In this document: piece after piece, positions 1-8,470 of the stretch
How the letters are laid out: the number at the start of each line of letters is the position of its first letter
Position numbering within the stretch: position 1 is the first letter of the stretch
Origin: Microcystis viridis FACHB-1342
GTDB taxonomy: Bacteria > Cyanobacteriota > Cyanobacteriia > Cyanobacteriales > Microcystaceae
Reading direction: 5' to 3'
Assembly (NCBI RefSeq): GCF_014698335.1
Contig: NZ_JACJSV010000006.1
Span: 1-64,000 of the forward strand
Length of the DNA stretch: 64,000 nt
Notes under the pieces: model-generated
The model's database searches: none
What the model was told of the DNA's origin: nothing
What the model saw: the letters and a program-made list of their open reading frames with translations, nothing else
Position numbers and translations under genes: made by a program

Positions 1-588
1 ACCATCCCTAGGGTAAACCACCACCGGACCGCTCACCCCGGAAGGGAGTGGATAAACATTAACTCTGCGACTTTCCCAGATAATCCCTAGAACCAATAAA
101 CCGAAAATACCCCCCGCACCATAGAAACCATAGCGCAAAAGTCTCGCCCACAGGGGAGGGGGACAGTAATAGGAGATGGTGACACAATTAGCTAAGTCTG
201 GGGGGGCCAGGGTAAAAGTATCCCCATGACGCAGGGAAACGCTTTTCAGACGACGTTTACCCATATAAACCCCGTTGGTGGAGTTTTCATCTGTGAGCAG
301 GAAATGATGGGGATTTTTCGGATCCCGCTGCAGGGAACAGTGAATCTGACTAACCACATTATTACGGATAGTAATATCACAGGAACTGGAACTACGGCCC
401 AACAAATAGCGATCGCCAATGAGGGGATATTTGCTTTCCCCGCTGCCATTCTCGTTTTTAAGGCGTAATTCGGGAACTCTCGCCCCTTTTTTGAGATTTA
501 CCGCCTGAAAATTTACCTTTCCTTGCAATTTCTGCACGGCAACGGTGACAAGTTGACTAATTTGGGTTTTCGGCGACTGGTTAGACAT
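1..588 (-). CDS. FHA-domain membrane protein, N-terminal part (window edge cuts it)
   Basis: Reading frame open from an ATG at 588 to base 1, giving 196 residues with no stop, so the gene continues outside the window. A forkhead-associated (phosphothreonine-binding) domain spans about residues 55-128, with the GRSSSS loop (64-69), S80/H83 and the NSTNG turn (102-106). A single membrane segment follows at about 155-172, then a periplasmic-looking stretch ending SGVSGPVVVYPRDG. In cyanobacteria an FHA domain followed by one TM helix is found at the N-terminus of class A penicillin-binding proteins, and the last visible residues fit that, but no transglycosylase motif is in view, so the enzyme identity is an inference. 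The FHA call is firm. Confidence 0.75.
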   Translation of the reverse strand, partial: MSNQSPKTQISQLVTVAVQKLQGKVNFQAVNLKKGARVPELRLKNENGSGESKYPLIGDRYLLGRSSSSCDITIRNNVVSQIHCSLQRDPKNPHHFLLTDENSTNGVYMGKRRLKSVSLRHGDTFTLAPPDLANCVTISYYCPPPLWARLLRYGFYGAGGIFGLLVLGIIWESRRVNVYPLPSGVSGPVVVYPRDG

Positions 589-687
589 AGTTTTTATCAG
601 CTTCTGAAGGCAATAGGGGAAGCGGGGAAGTGGGGAATTTCAACTAAAACCCTAACACCCTAACACCCCAATTCATCCCCAATATCC

Positions 688-1212
688 CTAAATTGACATT
701 TTAGCCTCTAAAGCTTTGAGGTATTCCGTATTGACTCCCGACTCGCGAATCAGAGCAATTTTACCGGTACGGGCCACCTCGCGAACGCCAAATTTATTCA
801 GCATTTGCATAATCGCCACCATTTTACCCGGATCCCCCACCACTTCGATGGTCAGGGTTTCCTCAGAAATATCCACAATTCGCGCTCGGAATACCTGCGC
901 TAATTCGATCACTTCTGCTCGGCGCTCGGCGGTAGCATTAACTTTAATCAGCATTAATTCCCTTTCCACGCAAGGGGTTTGGGTGATATCCTGCACCTTG
1001 AGGACGTTAATTAATTTGTAAAGTTGTTTGGTTAACTGTTCGATGCTGTCCTCGTCCCCTGGCACTACCATCGTAATGCGAGAAACTCCCATTTGTTCAG
1101 CAGGACCGACGGCTAGACTTTCAATATTAAAGCCGCGACGGGCGAATAATCCAGCAATACGGGTTAAAACTCCCGCTTCATCTTCAACTAATACGGATAA
1201 TGTGTGTTTCAT
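688..1212 (-). CDS. ilvH: Acetolactate synthase small (regulatory) subunit
   Basis: 174 residues, normal length for the family. It is the valine-sensing regulatory subunit of acetohydroxyacid synthase, first step of branched-chain amino acid synthesis in the cytoplasm. The N-terminal ACT domain begins directly after the start ([20 protein letters not shown], then the [11 protein letters not shown] stretch), followed by the characteristic second domain with [11 protein letters not shown] near the C-terminus. ATG at 1212. The catalytic subunit is not adjacent, as usual in cyanobacteria. A triple 34-bp repeat begins 39 bases upstream of the start codon, so the promoter must lie within or beyond it. 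Confidence 0.95.
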   Translation of the reverse strand: MKHTLSVLVEDEAGVLTRIAGLFARRGFNIESLAVGPAEQMGVSRITMVVPGDEDSIEQLTKQLYKLINVLKVQDITQTPCVERELMLIKVNATAERRAEVIELAQVFRARIVDISEETLTIEVVGDPGKMVAIMQMLNKFGVREVARTGKIALIRESGVNTEYLKALEAKMSI

Positions 1213-1250
1213 GGCGATCTAAGTAGGTAGGCGTTAAAAGTTGTCAGACA

Positions 1251-1348
1251 CCCCCCTTATCAAGGGGGGCAGGGGGGATCAGCACCCCCCTTATCAAGGG
1301 GGGCAGGGGGGATCAGCACCCCCCTTATCAAGGGGGGCAGGGGGGATC
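1251..1348. repeat. Three tandem copies of a 34-bp GC-rich unit
   Basis: C6-TTATCAAG-G6-CAG-G6-ATCAG units start at 1251, 1285 and 1319 with exact 34-bp spacing. Each unit can fold on itself because the C6 and G6 runs flank TTATCAA. The array lies upstream of ilvH and joins a 50-bp segment that is repeated, inverted, at 11891. Confidence 0.9.
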
Positions 1349-1395
1349 GAACCTAAAATCCATTTTTAATTTAATTATAAACAGCTACTTATCTA
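1346..1395. repeat. Dispersed repeat, inverted copy of 11891..11945
   Basis: The reverse complement of this stretch (AAGTAGCTG, TTATAATTAAATTAAAAA, GGATTTTAGGTTCGATCCC) matches 11891..11945 with only a few mismatches. No coding potential. Probably part of a small non-autonomous element together with the GC-rich 34-bp units next to it. Confidence 0.8.
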
Positions 1396-1542
1396 CACAA
1401 CCTATATTTAACTATTGTAAGACAGGAGGCAAGGCCAGAACAGTTTGTTTTCGCCTCACGACGATAAGAAATTTTAACAGATAAAACCCCCTACCAGCAT
1501 GGCGAGGCAGGGAGCAAAAGCTGACGGCTGACTCATGATTAA

Positions 1543-3162
1543 TTATCGGGATTTTTTGGCGATTGTCCAGAAGGGAAAAGTTTGACTGGGATTGATGATA
1601 ACTCCCGTGATGCCATGACGAGCAAAAGCATATTCTTTGGTTTGCCAAAGGGGAATATAGGGAACTTCATCGGCGAGAATTTCTTGAATTTTACCAAAAA
1701 TCTGCTTTCTTTTGGCTGGGTTACTTTCCTGACGGGATTGGGCGATTAATTGATTCATTTCTTGACTATAAAAAAATGAGCCTTGACTTTGTGATCCTCC
1801 CTCTTCGCAGCCAGTTTCTGGGGAACCTTTAGCACAATCCAAAAAGGGATAAATATAGTTATCTGCATCCAAAAAATCGGGATACCAATTGGATAGAGCA
1901 GTGGTATAAAGTCCCCGGCTAATATTACGGAAAAAGGCTGCTCCTAGGATACTATTGGGTTCAAATTGAATCATATTATCTAAATCCCGTTTTGCTAGAG
2001 CTTTCATCACTGCCGCCACGCTGCTGGAAGTTATCGATCCCGAGGAGTGCCAAACTTCTACAATTGCGGGGTTTTCTGGACTATAACCAGCAGTTTTTAG
2101 TAATTGTTTGGCTTGTTCTATATTATGGTTGCCATAGCGCTCTTTAAACACCGGTTGTGACTCGGAAAAAGTAGTAGGAATGAGACTAAAAAGAGGGATG
2201 CCTTGACCTTGTAAAATGCGATCATTAAGTAAATCTCGATCGACTAGAGAAGCAATTGCTTGTCGCACTAAAATATTATCGGTGGGTTCACTTTTGAGAT
2301 TGACGCTCATAAAGTTAATTGCTGCCCCAGAAGATTCGATCGCTTGCCATTTTCCCTGGGCTGCTTCTGTGCGTAATTTTCTCACTTGAGGAGGCAGTAA
2401 AGATTGATAGGCAATATCCACCGCACCTGTTTGAAAACCGTTAAATAAATTGGCAGGATTCGAGAGATAAATTTGCACATTAACTCCCTTATTTTTGGCC
2501 GGTTCTCCCCAATAGCGATCAAAAGCTTCTAAACTAAAAGAATCGCTAGTAACTGCTTTTAATCGATAATGTCCTGTGCCGATAAATTCTTCGGGTTTAA
2601 ATTTACCTTCGCCAATTTGATAAAATTTGGGTGAAACCGCACAGGCTCCGGGATAAGCTAAAAGAGCGGGAAAGGCGGCAAAAGGTCTGGTTAATTTAAT
2701 AGTAATTTCGTCCTCTTTGCTGGCGGTGATTTTATCAATTGTATCCCGGAGAAGAAAGGAAGGTTCCCCACCATTTTTGATAAATCTTTCTAGAGAAAAC
2801 TTCATCGCCTCTGCGTTAAAAACCGTGCCATCATGAAAGATAACTCCTCGACGTACTGGGATAGTATAAGTCAAACCATCGGGGCTAATTTGCGGCAATT
2901 CCGTGGCTAGGAGAGGCTTTAAATTAGTGGTTCCTTCGGCGTAGGTGTAGAGAGTTTCACCGAGATTATAAATAATAAAAAGTCCCGCTAACTCATAACT
3001 ATCGGCAGGATCGATCGAGCGTGGTTTTAGGGTTGTCCCAATTATCAGGCGATCGCTATTCCCCTGGGGTAAATTGGAATTAGTGGACTGACAGCCCACG
3101 GTCAGAAGAAGACAGAGGCAAAATAAACTTAAATAGCGGTAAAGTTGGCGTAAAGATCTCAT
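1543..3162 (-). CDS. ABC transporter solute-binding lipoprotein, peptide/nickel family (SBP_bac_5)
   Basis: 539 residues. A hydrophobic signal (LSLFCLCLLLTVGC) ends in Cys24, which fits a lipoprotein signal anchoring the protein in the cytoplasmic membrane. The mature part follows the family 5 plan (DppA/OppA/NikA): TTLKPRSIDPADSYELAGLF at the start of the fold, LLATELPQISPDGLTYTIPV, the FHDGTVFNAEAMKFSLER signature, and a C-terminal VPYIPLWQTKEYAF. Such proteins capture oligopeptides or similar solutes for an ABC importer. No permease or ATPase gene is adjacent, so its transporter partners are encoded elsewhere and the substrate cannot be told. ATG at 3162. Confidence 0.9.
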   Translation of the reverse strand: MRSLRQLYRYLSLFCLCLLLTVGCQSTNSNLPQGNSDRLIIGTTLKPRSIDPADSYELAGLFIIYNLGETLYTYAEGTTNLKPLLATELPQISPDGLTYTIPVRRGVIFHDGTVFNAEAMKFSLERFIKNGGEPSFLLRDTIDKITASKEDEITIKLTRPFAAFPALLAYPGACAVSPKFYQIGEGKFKPEEFIGTGHYRLKAVTSDSFSLEAFDRYWGEPAKNKGVNVQIYLSNPANLFNGFQTGAVDIAYQSLLPPQVRKLRTEAAQGKWQAIESSGAAINFMSVNLKSEPTDNILVRQAIASLVDRDLLNDRILQGQGIPLFSLIPTTFSESQPVFKERYGNHNIEQAKQLLKTAGYSPENPAIVEVWHSSGSITSSSVAAVMKALAKRDLDNMIQFEPNSILGAAFFRNISRGLYTTALSNWYPDFLDADNYIYPFLDCAKGSPETGCEEGGSQSQGSFFYSQEMNQLIAQSRQESNPAKRKQIFGKIQEILADEVPYIPLWQTKEYAFARHGITGVIINPSQTFPFWTIAKKSR

Positions 3163-3508
3163 CGAGGGCGATTAACGGCAGCTAGGTATCGATCAATCCT
3201 ATCATTTTTGAGGATAATCTTTTCTACTAGGTTCTCTTAAGGAACTGGGTTGATTGCCTAATTGGTTGGGTAAAATTCTTCAATAACTGCACTGATTACC
3301 CAGACAATTAACCTAAATTTTCTGGTGGAGAATGGCAAAAACTTGATCAATTTGGCCAAGAAGAAGACTCAAGGCAGCAAAGGGGTTAAATGGTTCAGAA
3401 TAGCTGGAGCTATGGAGGCAGATAAACAGGGGAATGGGTCAGATTTTTAAACCTAGATCAGGTTCCAGCAACGAATTAGAAACTCATCTTCTTTTATCTA
3501 TCAGCCAT
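3163..3508. other. Intergenic, nothing recognised
   Basis: 346 bases between the solute-binding protein and the pentapeptide gene. I see no ORF, RNA gene or repeat in it; it must hold the promoter of the solute-binding gene. Confidence 0.5.
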
Positions 3509-4048
3509 TTAGGTTAATCCTGTCCCTTCCAAACAAGCTCGATCGAAAATTGCCCCCGTGGTTACTGCCGAGGCTAAATTAGCACAAAGAAGATTGGCAT
3601 CAGTAAAATTTGTTCCGCGTAAAATCGCCCCGAAAAAAATTGCTTCCTCTAAATCGGTAGCTGATAGATCTGCCCCGGACAGATTAGCGCTAGTAAAATC
3701 CGCTTGGGTTAAAATCGCCCCGACAAAACTCACTCCCCGGCCATCGACACCGCGAAAATCTGCCCCAGACAAATCTAGATGATTAAAAACCGCCCCGGCT
3801 AAAAAAGCGCCGGCCAAACTTGCCCCAGTGACGATCGCATCGAGGAGAATTGCCCCGCGTAAATCGGCATTACGAAAATCTGCTCCCCTTAAATTTGCCC
3901 CTGTGAGGTCAGCACCGCGTAAATTTGCGCGTAAATTCGCCCCTGCTAGGTCTGCACCCGCTAAATCAGCCCCTGCCAAGTTCATGCCCGCTAAATCTTT
4001 TATCTCACCCTGACGAATTGCTAATAAATCAATACTGGGAAAAGTCAT
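3509..4048 (-). CDS. Pentapeptide-repeat protein
   Basis: 179 residues, almost wholly A(D/N)LXX pentapeptide repeats from about residue 18 (GMNLAGADLAGADLAGANLR and onward), predicted to form a right-handed quadrilateral beta-helix. A short non-repeat N-terminus (FPSIDLLAIRQGEIKD) precedes it. No signal peptide or extra domain, so a cytoplasmic protein of unknown function; such proteins are abundant in cyanobacteria. ATG at 4048. Monocistronic, divergent from the DedA gene. Confidence 0.9.
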   Translation of the reverse strand: MTFPSIDLLAIRQGEIKDLAGMNLAGADLAGADLAGANLRANLRGADLTGANLRGADFRNADLRGAILLDAIVTGASLAGAFLAGAVFNHLDLSGADFRGVDGRGVSFVGAILTQADFTSANLSGADLSATDLEEAIFFGAILRGTNFTDANLLCANLASAVTTGAIFDRACLEGTGLT

Positions 4049-4117
4049 GTTCAGCCACGGTTAAATACTGTAAAAATATCTTAGAATATTCGTAAACCTT
4101 TGTTAAGAAAGCGCTCC

Positions 4118-4735
4118 ATGTCCCTAGAGCTATTATCCCTAGAAAATATTGAAGAAATCGCCCACCAATACGGATACTGGGCAGTATTTATCGGCATCAC
4201 CCTGGAAAATACGGGGATTCCCATCCCGGGAGAAACCATCACCATTGTCGGCGGCTTCCTTGCCGGTAGCGGTGATTTAAACTATTGGTTAGTTTTAGTC
4301 AGCGCAATTACAGGAGCAGTTTTGGGCGATAATTTTGGCTATTGGCTCGGTCGCGCTGGAGGTTGGCCGTTTTTGTTAAAAGTTGGCAAATTCTTTCGGA
4401 TTCCGCCTCAAAAACTAGAATTAGCCAAGGATCAATTTAGTAAAAATGCACCCCGGGCGGTCTTTTTCGGTCGCTTCGTGGCTTTGTTAAGAATCTTTGC
4501 CGGTCCCATGGCGGGAATTGCCCGAATGCCCTACGGTCGCTTTTTTCTCTGTAATCTGGGTGGGGCGACGGTGTGGGCGACGATTATGGTGACATTGTCT
4601 TTCTTTTTAGGCCGTTTGTTCCCCTTGCACCAGTTAGTCAGTTCTATGGCTCGTTTTGGTATCTTGGCTTTAATTATCGTCCTAGCCTGGACAATTATTC
4701 ACCCCATCCTTGAGTCACGGAAAACGGCGGTTTAA
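4118..4735 (+). CDS. DedA-family membrane protein
   Basis: 205 residues from the ATG at 4118; an in-frame TTG at 4100 would add six residues but lacks a better ribosome site. DedA/SNARE-associated (VTT) family: the N-terminal ENTGIPIPGETI motif, the GDNFGYWLGR motif in the middle and the FFGRFVALLRIFAGPMAG motif with the conserved arginines are all present, with about five hydrophobic segments. Homologues are proton-dependent lipid transporters or scramblases in the cytoplasmic membrane. After the TAA at 4733-4735 the same frame stays open for 27 more protein-like codons (RNIDWLWQIPQLP), so the C-terminus may have been shortened by a stop mutation. Confidence 0.9.
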   Translation: MSLELLSLENIEEIAHQYGYWAVFIGITLENTGIPIPGETITIVGGFLAGSGDLNYWLVLVSAITGAVLGDNFGYWLGRAGGWPFLLKVGKFFRIPPQKLELAKDQFSKNAPRAVFFGRFVALLRIFAGPMAGIARMPYGRFFLCNLGGATVWATIMVTLSFFLGRLFPLHQLVSSMARFGILALIIVLAWTIIHPILESRKTAV

Positions 4736-4807
4736 GGCCATGACGGGGAGCTGGTGCGTTTGTTGCGTCGGAATATCGATTGGTTGTGGCAGATTCCCCA
4801 ACTACCT

Positions 4808-4857
4808 AGGGTTTGCTGAAAAAGTACTAGGCTGGGGTCAGGAGTCGGTCGTCAGTA
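4808..4857 (+). repeat. 50-bp dispersed repeat, second copy at 26296..26345
   Basis: Starts AGGGTTTGCTGAAAAAGT and ends AGGAGTCGGTCGTCAGTA. The two copies differ at a few positions. Both lie at the 3' end of a gene. The first bases resemble the left end of the 210-bp element described at 5063. Confidence 0.8.
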
Positions 4858-4987
4858 GCCGGTCGTCGGGAGGGGAAGTCAGAATAACAGAATGACCTCG
4901 CACGTCTGCAAGTGGAACCCTTCCCAATCGAAGAGCGAAAGTGCAAGGGTTTTGAGTCCCCATTCCCATTTCTCAACGTTCGTTTCT

Positions 4988-5013
4988 GGGACTTTTTTAG
5001 CCAAAAAAGTCCC
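4988..5013. repeat. Perfect 11-bp stem hairpin
   Basis: GGGACTTTTTT, loop AGCC, AAAAAAGTCCC. It lies in non-coding DNA between DedA and the MITE copy A. It could terminate transcription on either strand, since each arm ends in a T run on one strand, but it may simply be part of a mobile element. Confidence 0.65.
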
Positions 5014-5062
5014 AAAACCATTTTATAGCAAGGCTTAAACTGATATTCAGCCAACCCTATTT

Positions 5063-5271
5063 AGGGTTGGCTGAATAAATCTAAAAACCTTGTTGGGTAA
5101 GACTTTTAGACTTTTTGTCAATCAAAAAGTACCAAATATGGGAGTGATCGGGGGGAAAATTCAGGGACTTTTTCCCTGAAAATTAGGTAATTGACCCCCT
5201 CAAAATCGGTAAAACCCTACACCCCACACCCCACACCCTACCCCCACGAAAAACTTTTTGCCGCAAACCCT
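5063..5271 (+). mobile_element. MITE-like element, copy A (about 209 bp)
   Basis: One of four copies (others 19934..20148, 53191..53405 inverted, 62097..62306). Left end AGGGTTGGCTGAATAAATC, right end TTGCCGCAAACCCT; the ends are imperfect inverted repeats (AGGGTTNGC). Inside are CTAAAAACCTTGTTGGG, TTAGGTAATTGACC and a run of CACCCCACACCCTAC heptamers near the right end. No coding capacity. Its left end also forms half of a 30-bp palindrome (5046..5075: TTCAGCCAACCCTA and its complement around TT), as if a second, decayed copy lay head to head with it. Confidence 0.85.
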
Positions 5272-5360
5272 AAATAGGGTTTGGTTCTGTATTTACCCCC
5301 GACACATCGGATATTCACAGGCAATTTACGGGTACAGACGAACGGATATCTTTGCGTCTG

Positions 5361-6167
5361 TTAGCCTTTTTTCGTCAAAACGATGAAATGTCCGTATCGA
5401 GTATCTGGAATCATGTACTCATAGACCTTTTCCCGATCATTTTTATCTTGAATAAATTCATCTACAGCCGTCTTTGGGCCCGAAGAAAAGAAACCGTAGT
5501 CATCGACGATGATAATCGCTCCGGGGGGGGTGATCGGGTGGAGAAACTCTAGTACCTGTTTGATTGGTTCGTACAGATCGAAATCCACATAGGCGAAAGA
5601 AACCCTCGCTGGTAAATTTTCCCCTCGCTCGAGGATTCGATCAAAAAATCCTTTGTGAATTACATAGCGATGTTCGGGAAAAGAAATCTTCCGTAATCGC
5701 TCTAGAACCATTCCCTCACGGCATCGCATTTTTCCCCTATAGGCTTCCATATTCCCCAAATCGAAAATATCGTGGAGCAAGTGATCTTTTTCCGAGGGGG
5801 CGGGCAAACCTTGAAAGGAATCGAATAGATGTAAGGTCTTGTCCGTTCCGGCGATTTCATTGGCGATCAGTGCGGAGGTTTCTCCCTGCGCCACACCAAA
5901 CTCGCACACATCGCCCTCTACCTCCCGACACCAGGCTAAACCCTGCACGAGATAATAGGCCTCTGAAGGAGGCGTGCCGAGCAATGTGGTTAATAGATGC
6001 AGACGAAGATCGTTAGGCTCTATTACGGGATCGGACTCGTTGAGCTTTCCCTCGTAGGCCTGTGCCAGATTAGCGAAATTATCGAACCAGATCGGCAGCT
6101 CCGATGTGCGGTGGAGCGGTTCATCCTCGAGCGAGGACGAGGTCAGAGCAATGGATTGATCATTCAT
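5361..6167 (-). CDS. TylF/MycF-type SAM-dependent O-methyltransferase
   Basis: 268 residues. The SAM-binding region reads DVCEFGVAQGETSALIA (about residue 93), followed by LHLFDSFQGLPAPSEKDH, and the metal-binding/acidic motif IIIVDDYGFFSSGPKTAVDEF near the C-terminus, which is the macrocin O-methyltransferase (TylF) pattern. Members methylate sugars of natural products or polysaccharides. The gene stands alone between repeats, with no biosynthetic cluster next to it, so the substrate is unknown. ATG at 6167; a 19-bp palindrome lies just upstream (6174..6192) where a ribosome-binding site would be expected. Confidence 0.85.
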   Translation of the reverse strand: MNDQSIALTSSSLEDEPLHRTSELPIWFDNFANLAQAYEGKLNESDPVIEPNDLRLHLLTTLLGTPPSEAYYLVQGLAWCREVEGDVCEFGVAQGETSALIANEIAGTDKTLHLFDSFQGLPAPSEKDHLLHDIFDLGNMEAYRGKMRCREGMVLERLRKISFPEHRYVIHKGFFDRILERGENLPARVSFAYVDFDLYEPIKQVLEFLHPITPPGAIIIVDDYGFFSSGPKTAVDEFIQDKNDREKVYEYMIPDTRYGHFIVLTKKG

Positions 6168-6173
6168 AGCTGT

Positions 6174-6192
6174 TACCCATTTAAAATGGGTA
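6174..6192. promoter_or_regulatory. 19-bp perfect palindrome abutting the start of the methyltransferase gene
   Basis: TACCCATTT-A-AAATGGGTA ends six bases upstream of the ATG at 6167. No Shine-Dalgarno sequence is seen there. Could be an operator or an RNA hairpin that controls translation; function inferred only from position and symmetry. Confidence 0.4.
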
Positions 6193-6238
6193 TTAGGATG
6201 TTAGAAAACAAACGCAGATTTATTAATTATCGATAAGA

Positions 6239-6263
6239 AAGCGGTTATCAGAAATAACCGCTT
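6239..6263 (-). terminator. Hairpin terminator downstream of the RRM gene
   Basis: Ten-base-pair perfect stem (AAGCGGTTAT / ATAACCGCTT) with a five-base loop, 23 bases past the stop of the RRM gene, followed on the minus strand by TCTTATCG. Likely rho-independent, separating the RRM gene from the methyltransferase gene. Confidence 0.75.
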
Positions 6264-6285
6264 CTGGAATTTTCCAAGAATCTGT

Positions 6286-6588
6286 TTAACGTTCCCGGCG
6301 CCCGAAGTTTTTGCGCTCACCACCGCCACCACCGCCAAAATTATCTTCTTTGGGACGAGCTTTGTTGACTTTCATCTGTCGTCCCATCCATTCGGCCCCG
6401 TCAAGAGTTTCGATCGCTTTTGCTTCTTCCTCATCGGAGGACATTTCCACAAAACCAAAACCGCGCATTTTACCCGTTTCCCGATCTACGGGCAAGTAAA
6501 CGCGACTAACCGTGCCGTATTCAGCGAATACCTCTTTCAAGTCATCTGTCGTGACGTCATAAACCAGATTACCAACGTAAATCGTCAT
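6286..6588 (-). CDS. RRM-type RNA-binding protein (cyanobacterial Rbp)
   Basis: 100 residues: one RNA recognition motif (RNP2 IYVGNL at 3-8, RNP1 RGFGFVEM at about 42-49) plus a short glycine/arginine-rich tail (FGGGGGGERKNFGRRER). This is the cyanobacterial Rbp family, small single-RRM proteins that bind U/A-rich RNA; several members are cold induced and some act in mRNA localisation near thylakoids. Long leader (about 130 bases to the next feature) is typical. A second, different member lies at 20441..20734. Start ATG at 6588 with GGGAGACAATCC upstream. Confidence 0.95.
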   Translation of the reverse strand: MTIYVGNLVYDVTTDDLKEVFAEYGTVSRVYLPVDRETGKMRGFGFVEMSSDEEEAKAIETLDGAEWMGRQMKVNKARPKEDNFGGGGGGERKNFGRRER

Positions 6589-6724
6589 GGATTGTCTCCC
6601 AATATCACAGCCATTTCGAGAAGGAGATCGGACACAACCCAGTCAAGGCCATCAGGGAAAAACCACTTCTGTTTGAAACCAATGCTGCTACCGAACCTAA
6701 CTACTCTCTCTAAACTAGCATAGC

Positions 6725-6834
6725 TTATCAGTGATCAGTTATCAGTAGGAGTAGGGAGTATTAAGTGAGCAGTATTATAGGGCGGTTTTCTGCTTTCTTT
6801 TCACTGATTACTGATTACTGTTTACTGCTCACTG
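6725..6834. repeat. Degenerate heptamer/hexamer repeats of the CAGTTAT/ACTGATT type
   Basis: ATCAGTGATCAGTTATCAGT on one side and its inverted counterpart (ACTGATTACTGATTACTG) on the other, bracketing about 50 bases. Same repeat family as at 13056, 26813, 46652 and 54531. Confidence 0.7.
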
Positions 6835-6835
6835 A

Positions 6836-7669
6836 TTAGGGTAGCCAAGGATATTGACTAAAATCGGGGGGACGTTTTTCGAGGAAAGCCTGTTTACCTT
6901 CAGCCCCTTCGGCGGTCATATAGTAGAGTAGAGTGGCATTACCCGCCAACTCCTGTAAACCCGCTTGACCATCACAATCAGCATTAAAAGCCGATTTTAG
7001 GCAGCGAATCGCCAAGGGACTTTTTTCGAGAATTTCTAAGGACCATTTAATCCCTTCCTGCTCTAATTCCTCTACCGGGACGACATGGTTAACCAAACCC
7101 ATTGCTAACGCTTGTTGGGCGTTATACTGCCGACAGAGAAACCAAATCTCGCGAGCTTTTTTCTGACCCACTACCCGGGCCAGATAACTAGAGCCAAAAC
7201 CGCCGTCAAAACTGCCCACTTTCGGACCGGTCTGGCCAAAAATGGCGTTATCCGCCGCTAAGGTTAAATCACAAACCAAGTGTAAAACATGACCGCCCCC
7301 GACCGCATAACCTGCCACCAGCGCGATAACTACCTTGGGGATGGAGCGAATTAATTTCTGTAAATCCAGCACATTGAGCCGGGGTACGCCATCATCGCCA
7401 ATATAACCCGCCTGACCGCGCACCGTCTGATCGCCGCCGGAACAAAAAGCATATTTGCCATCGCTGTGGGGACCCGCACCCGTGAGCAATACTACCCCAA
7501 TGCGGGCATCCTCGCGAGCATCACAGAAAGCGTCGTAAAGCTCAAAAACTGTCTTCGGACGGAAGGCATTACGCTTATGGGGTCGATTGATGGTAATTTT
7601 GGCGATCCCCCCCCATTTATGGTAAAGAATATCCTCGTAGGTTTTGACGGATTGCCATTCAACGCTCAT
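6836..7669 (-). CDS. menB: 1,4-dihydroxy-2-naphthoyl-CoA synthase
   Basis: 277 residues from the ATG at 7669 (a GTG at 7687 would add MPITET). Crotonase fold enzyme that cyclises O-succinylbenzoyl-CoA in phylloquinone synthesis, the secondary electron acceptor of photosystem I. The MenB signature is present: [12 protein letters not shown], the oxyanion loop [16 protein letters not shown], and [20 protein letters not shown] with the active-site aspartate, plus the C-terminal [12 protein letters not shown] tail typical of MenB. No other men gene adjoins. Confidence 0.95.
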   Translation of the reverse strand: MSVEWQSVKTYEDILYHKWGGIAKITINRPHKRNAFRPKTVFELYDAFCDAREDARIGVVLLTGAGPHSDGKYAFCSGGDQTVRGQAGYIGDDGVPRLNVLDLQKLIRSIPKVVIALVAGYAVGGGHVLHLVCDLTLAADNAIFGQTGPKVGSFDGGFGSSYLARVVGQKKAREIWFLCRQYNAQQALAMGLVNHVVPVEELEQEGIKWSLEILEKSPLAIRCLKSAFNADCDGQAGLQELAGNATLLYYMTAEGAEGKQAFLEKRPPDFSQYPWLP

Positions 7670-7825
7670 AGTCTCGGTTATAGGCACAGCTTTTTTACCT
7701 TACCTCATTTTGTCCCCCACGTTGAAGCAGGGAGCGCCAGAATAGGGGAATGGATAGTTGACGGACAAGGTTTAAAGCCGATTCCCTTCTTGATATTTTC
7801 TGACTATTTATTCAAAATATATTGA

Positions 7826-8406
7826 TCCTAGTCGTGTAGATATCAGCGAGCGACCAGCAATTGCTGACCATAAAACCGAAATCGGTTATTGGGAAAGTGA
7901 CACAATGATTGGAGGAAATTATCGAGGAATTATCGTTACATATATGGACAAAGCCTCGAAATTTTTAGTAGCAGGATTAGCCAAAAACAAAACCGCATCG
8001 GAAATCAACCCTTGTCACAGAAAAACTTTCCCAAGAGATTCACCCTGACCAAAGAAAAACCTTTACTTGTGACAAGGTTAAAGAATTTTGTGGACATCAA
8101 GAGTTGAGTCAGAAACTAGGAGCAGATTTTTATTTTGCTACTTCTTATCATTCGTGGGAGAGGGGATTAAACGAGCATACCAATGGACTATTGAGACAAT
8201 TTTTTGCCAAAAGAACGAATTTGAAAATCCTTAAACCAGAGCAGGTAGAAAGAGCGGTTTCTAGTGGCAGATATAAACAAGCTGCTTATCCTAAATCAGA
8301 TGGGAAAGATGCTCTTTGGTCTCCTAGTTATTTTGTTTCTTCTGTGGGAGGTGTGCCATTGGCAGTTCTTAAGTGCTATATTAGAGATCAAGAAAAACTG
8401 TCGTGA
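7826..8406 (+). pseudogene. IS30-family transposase remnant, 5'-truncated and frameshifted
   Basis: Frame one, from about 7826, reads RVDISERPAIADHKTEIGYWESD and on to KNKTASEIN, the start of the IS30 DDE domain with the first catalytic Asp. A shift near 8005 moves the homology to the next frame (TLVTEKLSQEIHPDQRKTF), which continues through YFATSYHSWERG and NEHTNGLLRQFF with the catalytic Glu region, ending at TGA 8406. The second catalytic motif, normally T-DNG-EF, is TCDKVKEF, so Asp-Asn-Gly is damaged too. The N-terminal helix-turn-helix half is gone. Not functional. It sits between menB and the PmbA gene; no terminal repeats were found. Confidence 0.9.
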
Positions 8407-8470
8407 AACGAAGGGGTTTTAAACCCAAATTTTCGCTAATCAGATAGCCATTATCTCAAAAACTATCACC

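Noticed and set aside
226-468. Plus-strand ORF of 80 codons
   Set aside because: Antisense to the FHA domain, which has clear conserved residues.
3558-4013. Plus-strand ORFs rich in Ala, Pro, Lys and Ser
   Set aside because: They are antisense shadows of the pentapeptide repeats.
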